Positions 42,895-51,241 of a stretch of DNA of 51,241 nt are shown piece after piece. The notes beneath the pieces are model-generated. The model did not search any database, was not told the DNA's origin, and was given only the letters and a program-made list of their open reading frames with translations. The stretch spans positions 1 to 51,241 of the forward strand of contig CAMUMB010000004.1 in the NCBI GenBank assembly GCA_947089915.1, given 5' to 3'. The number at the start of each line of letters is the position of its first letter. Position 1 is the first letter of the stretch. The position numbers and the translations under genes were made by a program. Source of the stretch: an uncultured Caryophanales bacterium (GTDB lineage: Bacteria > Bacillota_I > Bacilli_A > RF39 > UBA660).

Positions 42895-45361
42895 GATAAA
42901 TAGAGTAAACGAGTAAAATTACCAATGTAAAACTACTTACAATTTTACCAAGATTATAATAAGGTGCTTCATATACAATTTCAATTAGATGATTTCCTTT
43001 TTCTAATGGAAAACCTAAAAAAGCAGTATTGACCTTTTCATAAGATATTCTTTTTCCATCCACTTTTATAGCAAAACCTTCATCATAGGGAATCGATAAT
43101 GCAAAGTAGCCATCTTCTTCCATTTCGATATTACCAACAACTGTATCCCCTTTTGACTCGTTTCTATCTATTACAAATGGATATAGCGTATCTTTTGCCA
43201 TTACAACGTCTGCATAATCCCATGTATAAATATGAAAATCCTCTAACCTGTAAGTCCCCTTTGAAAATGTAATCTCCAATTTGTCTAAATTATTTTCCGA
43301 AAGAATATAAGTAAAACGATGATTTTGGTTTTTATATTCCCAACTAGAACAGGTCAATTTATTGGTAATGTCATTCATCGTAAGTGTTAAATCTCCGTCA
43401 TTACAAGAGGGTTCTTCCACTACATTGAAATCAATCAATAACAATTGGTTTTGTAACGGTTCTTTTAATGTATAAATAATTTTGTCCTTGTCTGTTGCCG
43501 TTACCGTATATCCATTTGTTTCTTGTGCAATCATAAGATTTTTTCCTACTTCTTTTGTTTCATATGCAAAGGGAATTTCATGTATCAAATTTTTTATTTT
43601 TGTAGTAGAAGCATCCGATACAATAATGGCATTGAAAAGTGCTTCCATAGAGTATGGATACGATAAATTGTCAAAATCTTTTTGCGATAAAATATTACTA
43701 CTGCCATATCCAAGCGGATAAACATCATTATTTTCATATAAACAAACATCACCTTGGTATGCTATTTTGGTATAGCCAATAAAGTTCTTTTGACAGGTAC
43801 TAATAAGATACCGTTCTCCCATGAATACTTGAAAAGGAAAATTACTAGTCGTCCCTAAAATAAGACGATTGCGGTAAGGTAAAGCGTTTTCAAAGGTATT
43901 CTTAAAAAAGTTAGAATATTCATTGTTGTAAACAGATGAATATAAAGAAGTACTATAATGATTGGAACTATAAATTTGATTAATGCCATATAGGGTATTG
44001 GTCTGAATACTTGTTCTCCATAGAGAATCTGTAGTAGGGATTTTTCTTATTAACTTTTCTATATTCGAATCTGAGTAAGTTTTTTTGACATAATCATCTT
44101 TTACATTTGCGGCAATCATAACAACAAATGCAGTCACCACTAAAGGAACATAGAAAAGCCAATCTTTATGATATTTATGGAAAAGGAAAAGTGCTACTAA
44201 CATAATAAGTAAATCTACATAATAGGCAACTGAATGAAATCCACTAAAAAGAGCAATGAGATGAAAGATGAGGAGCAAAATACCAAAATTGAAATAAGAA
44301 ACTTTATGCGCAAAAATATCTTCTAAAAATATACCTATCAAATAAACTGCTAAAGGTAAAAAAGGAATCAATGATTTTGCTCGTACATAGAGTGTCCCAT
44401 TTAAAAGATAGATGAAAATAGGAAAGAAACATATGATAAATAAAATTATTCCTAACCATTTATTTTCCCTTTTTTTATGACAAATAGAAGATAGTAATGC
44501 AAGTATAAAAATACTCGTTAACCCAATGGAATAAGATGTGTAGAGTATTTGATCCAAATTGAAATTAGGTAGAAATAAGGAAAGGAAAGAGATTTCTTTT
44601 GGGCTTCCTTCTCTTCCACTCAATAAACAATATGCGGTTGGTAATAAAAAGAAAGCAGATAGTAAAACTCCAAAGATAATAGGAAGTAAAAATTGAAGTC
44701 CTTCTTTGATAAATTTTGAAGTTTTGAATTTATTTTCTTTCAGCCAACAATGAATTCCATAAATGACAAGAACACAAATTCCACCAATGCTATAATAGTA
44801 ACTAGTTAATATCATGAAAAATGCACTCAAGGTAAGACCTAAGGTCTTTTTTTCTTTGAAGTAACAATCGACCGCAATCAGACCCCAAATCAAAAATGGC
44901 ATGTAACTTACAAACATAATATGACGATGCGCATGGAAGAATACAGGACAAGCAAGGAAATAAAGTAAGCAACATATAAAAGAAGTAGATTGGTTCAATT
45001 TTGTCTTTAAGAAGTGATAAAGTAAAACCATAGAAACAAATACTCCTAGTAAACTAGTCACTATAATATAATCCTTCATAGAAACAAAAGGTAATAAGTA
45101 AGATACCAATATAATAGGATTGAATAATCCATAATAAGAGAAATTGAAGATATTTTGTCCTCCACCCAAGTGCATAGAAAAGGAAGGAAATAAATCACCT
45201 GTTTGATAAAATAGACTTCTAAAGTAATCTGGAAAGGCAATATGTTGCCCTAACCAATCTGTTTTTGATCCAAAGATATATGGAGAAAAGAAAAAGATTC
45301 CACCTAATATGAAAACGAGTATTCCCATAATCAAAATATATCGTTTGTCTTGTTTTTTCAT
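42875..45361 (-). CDS. YfhO family integral membrane protein
   Basis: About 828 residues from the ATG at 45361. Roughly 12-13 membrane helices in the first 430 residues, then an extracytoplasmic domain (about 430-800) rich in beta segments, then one last membrane helix and a basic end. N-terminal WLGQHIAFPDYFRSLFY and the LGGGQNIFNFSYYGLFNPI segment are typical of YfhO (DUF6044/GT-C-like) proteins, some of which glycosylate wall teichoic or lipoteichoic acids. It is a single-gene unit with a hairpin terminator. The glycosyltransferase role is by family only. Confidence 0.85.
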   Translation of the reverse strand: MKKQDKRYILIMGILVFILGGIFFFSPYIFGSKTDWLGQHIAFPDYFRSLFYQTGDLFPSFSMHLGGGQNIFNFSYYGLFNPIILVSYLLPFVSMKDYIIVTSLLGVFVSMVLLYHFLKTKLNQSTSFICCLLYFLACPVFFHAHRHIMFVSYMPFLIWGLIAVDCYFKEKKTLGLTLSAFFMILTSYYYSIGGICVLVIYGIHCWLKENKFKTSKFIKEGLQFLLPIIFGVLLSAFFLLPTAYCLLSGREGSPKEISFLSLFLPNFNLDQILYTSYSIGLTSIFILALLSSICHKKRENKWLGIILFIICFFPIFIYLLNGTLYVRAKSLIPFLPLAVYLIGIFLEDIFAHKVSYFNFGILLLIFHLIALFSGFHSVAYYVDLLIMLVALFLFHKYHKDWLFYVPLVVTAFVVMIAANVKDDYVKKTYSDSNIEKLIRKIPTTDSLWRTSIQTNTLYGINQIYSSNHYSTSLYSSVYNNEYSNFFKNTFENALPYRNRLILGTTSNFPFQVFMGERYLISTCQKNFIGYTKIAYQGDVCLYENNDVYPLGYGSSNILSQKDFDNLSYPYSMEALFNAIIVSDASTTKIKNLIHEIPFAYETKEVGKNLMIAQETNGYTVTATDKDKIIYTLKEPLQNQLLLIDFNVVEEPSCNDGDLTLTMNDITNKLTCSSWEYKNQNHRFTYILSENNLDKLEITFSKGTYRLEDFHIYTWDYADVVMAKDTLYPFVIDRNESKGDTVVGNIEMEEDGYFALSIPYDEGFAIKVDGKRISYEKVNTAFLGFPLEKGNHLIEIVYEAPYYNLGKIVSSFTLVILLVYSIYQKRYQK

Positions 45362-45407
45362 ATCATCACCCACTATAATTCCTTTTCAGTATACCATATT
45401 TTGGGAT

Positions 45408-45432
45408 AAAAAAACAGGATATTATTCCTGCT
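45408..45432 (-). terminator. Terminator of the Nudix hydrolase gene
   Basis: Minus-strand GCAGGAATAATATCCTG hairpin followed by seven Ts, about 30 bp after the Nudix stop codon. Confidence 0.85.
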
Positions 45433-45460
45433 TATATAATGCATTTTAAAGAATTTCATT

Positions 45461-46075
45461 TTAAAATTTTATCTTTATTCTCCCGCTAATATAATTTTTA
45501 TAAATCTCTATTAAATCAGGATCATTTTGATTTTGAGGTAAATTATCTAAATCAAAGAATTTCATTTCCTTGGATTCAAAATCCCATTTTAATTCTCCAG
45601 AGTAATTTCTGATACAATAAAATGCTGTATTATTTATAACTACATCTCCATTTGGATAATCATTTCTCCTACTCTCACCAGAAACTACATCAATTAATTC
45701 TAAATCTTCTTCTTTTACATCCAAATTCGTTTCTTCTTTCACTTCTCTAATAATAGTATCTTGAAATCTTTCTCCTAATTCTTGACAACCACCAGGTAAC
45801 CCCCATTTATCTCTATCAGCTCTTCTTTGTAATAATATTTGTCCTTTTTCATTTACAATGATAGCAGCCGCACCATCTTGCAACAATACAAATTTATGTT
45901 TTAAAGCACCCATACAAAGTCTTGTAAATACAGGATAACCTATTATATTACTTAATTCAATTATCTCAGCTGATGAAAGTTTATTAATAATATTTACTAA
46001 CTCCTCATATGATAGATTTCTTTGTTCTTGAACAGATAAATTTCTAATTTTATTTAAAATTTCTTGGTTACTCAT
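45461..46075 (-). CDS. Nudix hydrolase with N-terminal helical extension
   Basis: 204 residues. A helical N-terminal segment (1-50, NLSYEELVNIINKLSSAEIIEL) precedes the Nudix fold. The Nudix box is complete: GGCQELGERFQDTIIREVKEETNLDV. A preceding GQILLQRRADRDKWGLPGG and a following DYPNGDVVINNTAFYCIRN match the nucleoside-diphosphate hydrolase type. It acts on an XDP compound that cannot be named from sequence. It lies about 40 bp after the broken SDR gene and may share its transcript. Confidence 0.9.
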   Translation of the reverse strand: MSNQEILNKIRNLSVQEQRNLSYEELVNIINKLSSAEIIELSNIIGYPVFTRLCMGALKHKFVLLQDGAAAIIVNEKGQILLQRRADRDKWGLPGGCQELGERFQDTIIREVKEETNLDVKEEDLELIDVVSGESRRNDYPNGDVVINNTAFYCIRNYSGELKWDFESKEMKFFDLDNLPQNQNDPDLIEIYKNYISGRIKIKF

Positions 46076-46114
46076 ACCTACATCTCCTTATAAGCAATTC
46101 TAGTATATCATATT

Positions 46115-46801
46115 TTAAATTAATCTTCTACCTTTTCGATTAATAGTAATCTCAGATATTTCTATTTGTTTTGGAAGATTTAATAAATACATTATGATAT
46201 TTGCAATATCACTTGGATTCATCCAAACACTAGGATCTTCTATTTTAATACCATAATCTTTTTCATGCATTTTAGTATTCATACCACCCAAGTTAATATG
46301 AATGACACGGCTTTTTGTTGACTTAAGTTCTAATCCAAAATTATATGACCCACCTCTAAGAGCATATTTTGTTGTAGTATATGCCAACTGATTTGAAAAT
46401 CCAGGTTTTAAGGGGCGGATGCAGTTGTTCCAATATTTAAAATATCGGCTTCATTTTGAACAATAGTATCATAAAGTGCTGAAAACAAATAAAGTGGTGC
46501 AATGGTATTAACTTTATAGGCTCTACTAAATTTATCATATGTTATTTCATTAATCTTTTCCATAGCTACAATTGTAGCGCAATTTATTATTGCATCAAAT
46601 TGATTATAATCTTTTTTTATTATTGATATTACATTATCCAAATCTTCTTCAATTGCTAAGTCACATTTAATGTTTATAACACCCTTCAATATCACATGGT
46701 GTTCTGCTAATATTAATCACTTCTAGATTTTAATTTAAACATAAATTGACAATTGTTTTTCCAAGTCCATCGCTACCACCAATTACAATTATTTTTTTCA
46801 T
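46115..46801 (-). pseudogene. Short-chain dehydrogenase/reductase gene with several lesions
   Basis: The ATG at 46801 (GGAGGAATAAGTA) gives MKKIIVIGGSDGLGKTIVN, the Rossmann GGxxGLGxx motif. After 23 codons there is an in-frame TAA, then NLEVINISRTPCDIE. A frameshift near 46690 leads into GVINIKCDLAIEEDL and AIINCATI (the NxA motif). A second frameshift near 46410 leads into QLAYTTTKYALRG (the YxxxK catalytic motif, Y and K both present) and the C-terminal part. At least three lesions, so it is not expressed as a whole enzyme. Confidence 0.85.
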
Positions 46802-46835
46802 TACTTATTCCTCCAATTTATAAATCATTAGAAAA

Positions 46836-49800
46836 TTACTTTACTACAACCAAATCTAAAGTAACCTCATGTCCATTAATATCAAATGTTTCTGCTGTTA
46901 CTTTTTCTTCTATTGTTTCTGCAAGTGTTTCTTTCTCAATAAATTCTTTGTAACATGTAATAGCATTTTTTACTTCTTCGTCTCCACTATAGTATAAATG
47001 AATGCGGTCTACAATATTGAAATCCTTTTGTTTTCTTAAATTTTGAACTTTTGAGACAATTTCACGCGCAATTCCTTCTGCAAGCAATTCATCCGTTAAA
47101 GTCGTATCTAGAATGATAAACTGATTGTTTTCCATACCCACATCGAAACCTTCTTTAGAAGCAATGCGGATTTCAACCATATCTGGTGTGATTTCTTTTG
47201 ATTCCTCACCAATGTTCATCATAATTGCATTTCCATTTTGTAATTCTGTTACTTCACTAGTAGATAACATTTCCAATTTTGTTTGGAACTCTTTCATCAA
47301 AGGCCCAAATAATTTTCCTACTACTTTAAAATTTGGTTTGACAGAAAGATTCATATAATCATTTAAATTATCCGTAAAGATAACTTTCTTAATATTTAAC
47401 TCTTCTTCAATCAAAGGAACTAAGTCCGCAATTAACGCTTTGTTTTTTCCATCAAGTAGTGCTTCCGCAAGTGGTTGACGTACTTTAATTTTTGTTTCTT
47501 CTCTCACATAACGACCAATCGAAATAAGATTTCTTACCAGATCCATTTTCGTTTCAATCTGCTCATTGATTACATCATAGTTTACTTCTGGATATTCTTC
47601 CAAGTGAACAGATTCCAAACCAGTTAAATTACGATATAATTCTTCAGCTAAGAAAGGCGTAACAGGAGCCATCAATTTGGATAACCCAACAAGTACCTCA
47701 TAAGTTGTCATATAAACTGATTTTTTCGAATTATTGAGTTCACTCCCCCAAAAACGATTTCTGTTTCTTCTAATATACCAGTTCGATAGTTCTTCTGAAA
47801 CGAAGGTAGATAAATAATGAACTACTTTATTCAAATCATATTCATCAAAAGCTTCTCGTACGTTTTGAACCAAACGATTGTATTTGGATAATAACCACTT
47901 ATCAATTTCTTCTCTATTTTCATATGGAATATTACATACTTCTGTATCAATTTCATCAATATTTGCATACATAGCAAAGAAACTATATGTATTTTTAAGT
48001 GGATTGAAGAATTTAGAATATACTTCTTTTAATCCTTCGATATCAAATTTTAATGGAGTCCATACAGGTGATACATATGGTAAATAGAATCTTACTGTAT
48101 CTGCACCATATTCATCAATCGTCGTAAATGGCTCTACAATATTACCACGAGATTTGGACATTTTCTTACCTTCTGCATCCAACAACAAATCATTAACGAG
48201 TACATTTTTAAATGGAGAACATCCCTTTACAAAAGTAGAAATGACCATTAATGTATAGAACCAACCTCTTGTTTGATCGATTCCCTCACAAATGAAATCC
48301 GCTGGGAATTGAGATTCCCATAATTCTTTATTTTCAAATGGATAATGATATTGTGCAAACGGCATTGCACCAGAATCAAACCAACAATCTAAAACATCTG
48401 GAATACGTGTCATTTGTCCACCACAATCTGGACATGTCAAGTGAATGTTATCAATGTATGGTTTATGTAAATCAAAATCTTCACCAATTTCTTCAATCGC
48501 AAGTTCCTTTAGTTCCGCAATCGAACCTACCATATGGGCATGGCCACATTCACACTTAAAATAAGGAATTGGGCTTCCCCAATAGCGACTACGGGATACA
48601 TTCCAATCACGGGCATTTGCTAACCAATTGGCAAAACGTTTCTCACCAACATAGGCAGGATACCAATTGACTTTAGAATTGGCTTCCACTAATTGATCTG
48701 TCATTTCACTTACCCTAATATAATAACTTGGCATTGAATAATATAAAAGCGGAGTATCACAACGCCAACAATGTGGATATTCATGCGCTAATTTTTGTTT
48801 CTTAAATAATTTTCCATTTTCCTTTAAATAATCGACTACCTCTTCATTGACATCGTGGACGAATTTTCCAGTCCATAAACCATCTGTATAACATCCATCT
48901 TTTCCAACTGGATTCAAATATGGCAAATCATATTTTTTTCCAACATTGGCATCATCCTCACCGAATGCTGGTGCGATATGAACAATACCCGTTCCATCTT
49001 CCATCGTTACATAGGAATCACAAGTGACATAGAATGCTTTCTTATCGACTGATAAAGAAGGAATTAACTGTTCATATTCTTGATATTCTAATTCTTTTCC
49101 TAAATAAGTTTCTAACACAGTTACTTCCTCGCCAAATACCTTTTCCACTAAGGCTTGTGCTAAAATAAATTTAGTTTCTTTAGATTCTACTAATGCATAT
49201 GTTTCTTCTGGATTGACACACAAAGCAACATTGGCAATTAAGGTCCAAGGAGTTGTTGTCCATACCAAGAAATAGACATCTTCGTCTTTCTTCTTAAATG
49301 GGACATATACGGTAATCGCTGTATCGGTTTGATAATTTTGAGCAACTTCATGGGTTGCTAAACCAGTACCACAATGTGGACAATATGGTACTACTCTTGT
49401 TCCTTCATAAAACTTATTTTGTTCAAACATCTGCTTTAATATCCACCACTCGGTTTCAATATATTCATTCTTATAAGTTAAATAAGGATTTTCAACATCA
49501 AAAAATTGTCCCATTTTCGCAGTTAATTTCGTAAAAGCATCTTCATTTTCCCTTACACTATGACGACATTCTTCATTGAATTTTTCAATTCCTAAGGTCT
49601 CAATCTCTTTTTTCGAAGAAATTCCTAGTTTTTTTTCTACATGGTTTTCAATTGGTAACCCATGGGTATCCCATCCAATTTTACGAATGACTTTTTTTCC
49701 ATTCATCACATGATATTTGGTAATACAATCCTTTAGGTTTTTGGCCACCATATGGTGTAACCCTGGAAAACCGTTTGCGAAAGCTGGTCCATCATAAAAA

Positions 49801-49931
49801 ACAAAAGTCTCATTCTTTTCATTCTTTTTCACTTGCGCATCATGCATTTGGTTCATACTACCCCAAGATTCCAAAATAGCGCTTTCTACTTGGCTCACTG
49901 GTCGTTTGTCTAATTCTTTAAATTGCTTCAT
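46836..49931 (-). CDS. ileS: Isoleucyl-tRNA synthetase, type 2, with GXHH signature
   Basis: About 1031 residues from the ATG at 49931 (GGAGGATTATT). The eukaryotic-like type 2 enzyme: DTHGLPIE, VWTTTPWTLIANVALCV (editing domain), two Cys pairs (CPHCG; CECGH with CPDCG), KKMSKSRGN, and no bacterial C-terminal zinc finger. The class I signature, normally HXGH, reads G57-L58-H59-H60 (FPGLHHMVAK). First and third positions are swapped, a variant described for type 2 IleRS with very high mupirocin resistance. Controlled by the Ile T-box upstream. Confidence 0.96.
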   Translation of the reverse strand: MKQFKELDKRPVSQVESAILESWGSMNQMHDAQVKKNEKNETFVFYDGPAFANGFPGLHHMVAKNLKDCITKYHVMNGKKVIRKIGWDTHGLPIENHVEKKLGISSKKEIETLGIEKFNEECRHSVRENEDAFTKLTAKMGQFFDVENPYLTYKNEYIETEWWILKQMFEQNKFYEGTRVVPYCPHCGTGLATHEVAQNYQTDTAITVYVPFKKKDEDVYFLVWTTTPWTLIANVALCVNPEETYALVESKETKFILAQALVEKVFGEEVTVLETYLGKELEYQEYEQLIPSLSVDKKAFYVTCDSYVTMEDGTGIVHIAPAFGEDDANVGKKYDLPYLNPVGKDGCYTDGLWTGKFVHDVNEEVVDYLKENGKLFKKQKLAHEYPHCWRCDTPLLYYSMPSYYIRVSEMTDQLVEANSKVNWYPAYVGEKRFANWLANARDWNVSRSRYWGSPIPYFKCECGHAHMVGSIAELKELAIEEIGEDFDLHKPYIDNIHLTCPDCGGQMTRIPDVLDCWFDSGAMPFAQYHYPFENKELWESQFPADFICEGIDQTRGWFYTLMVISTFVKGCSPFKNVLVNDLLLDAEGKKMSKSRGNIVEPFTTIDEYGADTVRFYLPYVSPVWTPLKFDIEGLKEVYSKFFNPLKNTYSFFAMYANIDEIDTEVCNIPYENREEIDKWLLSKYNRLVQNVREAFDEYDLNKVVHYLSTFVSEELSNWYIRRNRNRFWGSELNNSKKSVYMTTYEVLVGLSKLMAPVTPFLAEELYRNLTGLESVHLEEYPEVNYDVINEQIETKMDLVRNLISIGRYVREETKIKVRQPLAEALLDGKNKALIADLVPLIEEELNIKKVIFTDNLNDYMNLSVKPNFKVVGKLFGPLMKEFQTKLEMLSTSEVTELQNGNAIMMNIGEESKEITPDMVEIRIASKEGFDVGMENNQFIILDTTLTDELLAEGIAREIVSKVQNLRKQKDFNIVDRIHLYYSGDEEVKNAITCYKEFIEKETLAETIEEKVTAETFDINGHEVTLDLVVVK

Positions 49932-49947
49932 AATAATCCTCCATTTC

Positions 49948-50160
49948 AAAACAAAAAGTCCATAACTTAAGGGCGAAATCAAATCCGTGGTACCACCTTA
50001 ATTTATGAACTAATCATACACTCAATACTTGTAACGTAAGTAATTCGATTTTTCCTAATGTTCAGAAAAACACATCGAGAGTGATCTATAATCATAGTTC
50101 TGTTTCGTTTGCACCAACCACGAACTCTCTAAACTTCCTATTGATTACCGTCTCTGTCAT
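49948..50160 (-). promoter_or_regulatory. Ile T-box leader of ileS (specifier ATC)
   Basis: T-box core AAGGTGGTACCACGG (about 49999-49985; ACCACGG instead of ACCGCGG), with a terminator formed by TTCATAAATTAAGG and CCTTAAGTTATGGA ending in TTTTTG. Stem I carries AGAGAGTTCG and GGTTGGTGCAAAC, then GATCACTC; ATC (50085-50083) is an Ile codon and fits ileS. Confidence 0.9.
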
Positions 50161-50165
50161 CTGTT

Positions 50166-50666
50166 TTATAATTCTACTTCATCTAATTCATTGACTACTT
50201 CTAATTGTGCTTCTACAATATCTTTGACTCTACGCTTGAAGATATTGATATTTCTTCTTAACGTATTGGCTTCTCTTTCGGTTTTTTCTGCTTTAAGTAA
50301 TGCTTCATTAATAATACGGTTGGCATTTTTCTTTGCCTCATCTACCATAGCATCACTTTCTCTTTGCGCTGAAACACGAAGTTGTTCAGATGTTTTTTGT
50401 GCCATTACAATTGCCTTACTCATTGTTGCTTCCATCCGTCCAAATTGTTCTGCCTTTTGTTTTAAGTTTTTATTTTCCTCTTCTAAGCCCTGAAGTTCTG
50501 AAATTCTTTTATTTTGCTGAACAAGTTTTTGATTTTGTTCTGCAATTTTTTTATCTTTTTCTTTGATTTCAGATACCATGCCTTCTACTTGACCAATAAT
50601 TTTATCTAAGAAAGCATTGACTTCATCAGGGTCATAGCCACGAAGTGTTCTTGTAAATTTTTCCAT
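50166..50666 (-). CDS. divIVA: DivIVA-like cell-division/polarity protein
   Basis: About 166 residues from the ATG at 50666 (AGAGGTGATAGG); the ORF opens at 50702. N-terminal RTLRGYDPDEVNAFLDKII is the DivIVA membrane-binding domain (FxxxxRGYDxxEVDxFLD pattern). A long coiled coil follows (about 25-155). The family marks negatively curved membranes at septa and poles. Placed between sepF and ileS, as in the ylmE-sepF-ylmG-ylmH-divIVA-ileS neighbourhood of Bacillus, here without ylmG and ylmH. Confidence 0.93.
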   Translation of the reverse strand: MEKFTRTLRGYDPDEVNAFLDKIIGQVEGMVSEIKEKDKKIAEQNQKLVQQNKRISELQGLEEENKNLKQKAEQFGRMEATMSKAIVMAQKTSEQLRVSAQRESDAMVDEAKKNANRIINEALLKAEKTEREANTLRRNINIFKRRVKDIVEAQLEVVNELDEVEL

Positions 50667-50726
50667 CCTATCACCTCTTGGCACTACGCCATATTGTAGC
50701 ACACAATTTTCTCTATTTCAAGATTT

Positions 50727-51137
50727 TTACCACTCAATATTAATATCGTCATTGTCGTGGATATCTTTTCCTTCTGTCTCCTCTGTAATCTTTCCTTGTA
50801 CATTGATATTATTTGGAGTACATAAGAAAATACCACCACCAATTTTTTGTAAATCTCCGCCAATCGCATAAATTGTACCTGCTAAGAAATCAACAATTCT
50901 CTTTGCTTGGTCTGATGTAACTCTTTTTAAGTTAACAACAACTGTATTTCTCATTTTTAAATGATCTGCAATTTGTTGGGATTCTGAATAAGCACGTGGT
51001 TCTAGCAAAATCATTTTACTTTGACCATCATTTTCTTGGAGTGCTTCTTCTGGTTTTAAATCGTAATATTCATCACCAGATATATCATTGGCGAAAACAT
51101 CATCATCGCCACTTAACCATTTTTTTAGTATTCCCAC
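50727..51137 (-). CDS. sepF: SepF, FtsZ membrane anchor
   Basis: 136 residues. N-terminal amphipathic helix [10 protein letters not shown], an acidic linker, then the SepF core: [68 protein letters not shown]. SepF aligns FtsZ filaments and tethers them to the membrane. It is 60 bp upstream of divIVA in the same direction. Confidence 0.96.
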   Translation of the reverse strand: MGILKKWLSGDDDVFANDISGDEYYDLKPEEALQENDGQSKMILLEPRAYSESQQIADHLKMRNTVVVNLKRVTSDQAKRIVDFLAGTIYAIGGDLQKIGGGIFLCTPNNINVQGKITEETEGKDIHDNDDINIEW

Positions 51138-51241
51138 TTTGTATTCCTCCTCTAGTTTTCCTATGTTTTCATTCTATAGTTCATTTTAACACACTTTAGA
51201 AAAAAAGAAAACCATTTTTTTTTGAGTTTCGGTTTTTTACG

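Noticed and set aside
50191-50493. Plus-strand ORF of 100 codons opposite divIVA
   Set aside because: Antisense shadow of a coiled coil, rich in Ser/Ala/Phe, with no RBS.

Overview
The window comes from a low-GC Gram-positive bacterium (Bacillota). It is AT-rich with strong AGGAGG-type ribosome binding sites, four T-box tRNA-sensing leaders, and DivIVA, SepF, SpoVS and SpoVB-type genes. The tmRNA tag is predicted to be long and to end in AFA, as in Mollicutes. An archaeal-type AspRS and a type 2 IleRS also point to a Bacilli/Mollicutes-related, gut-type lineage with a small genome; this placement is inference. The genetic code looks standard: aspS and dinB both end naturally in TGA. Almost everything is on the minus strand, and no tRNA, rRNA, CRISPR array, transposase or prophage was seen.

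Layout. 1-6.9 kb: a T-box-controlled ProX/YbaK-type editing protein, then an Asp-type T-box leader followed by a decayed AAA+ gene, hisS and archaeal-type aspS, then a HipA-like kinase and sufU. 7-13.5 kb: a kinase-fold gene with a 36-bp in-frame tandem duplication, spoVS, a SirA-like gene, a chimeric type IV pilin-like protein, and an envelope operon (lipoprotein, acidic disordered protein, DUF948-like, YtxH), then trmB and a small lipoprotein. 13.5-21.2 kb: leuS with a Nudix domain inside its editing domain, its T-box leader, a GH31 glucosidase and pyk. 21.4-31.4 kb: an unknown gene with a strong promoter, a candidate type I toxin-antitoxin locus, dinB, a SpoVB-like flippase, a broken second pilin gene, an nfeD-SPFH-CPBP operon, and a GH3 hexosaminidase. 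31.6-38.2 kb: a C26-type amidotransferase, a zincin-like protein, and the trans-translation cluster rnr, (frameshifted) J-domain gene, smpB, unknown gene, ssrA. 38-51 kb: a U32 protein, recG, a YfhO-like membrane protein, a Nudix hydrolase, a decayed SDR gene, T-box-controlled ileS, divIVA and sepF.

How the genes work together. Translation quality control dominates: four aminoacyl-tRNA synthetases and an editing protein, three of them or their operons behind T-boxes with legible specifiers (Asp, Leu, Ile) and one with an Asn-like specifier, plus complete trans-translation and RNase R. Envelope and division genes form the second theme.

Most interesting items: the Nudix insertion in LeuRS, the swapped GXHH signature in IleRS, the unannotated type I toxin-antitoxin candidate at 22.35-22.66 kb, and the pilin/phage-fibre-like chimeras with duplicated promoter cassettes. 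Five genes are visibly broken, an unusually high local pseudogene load.
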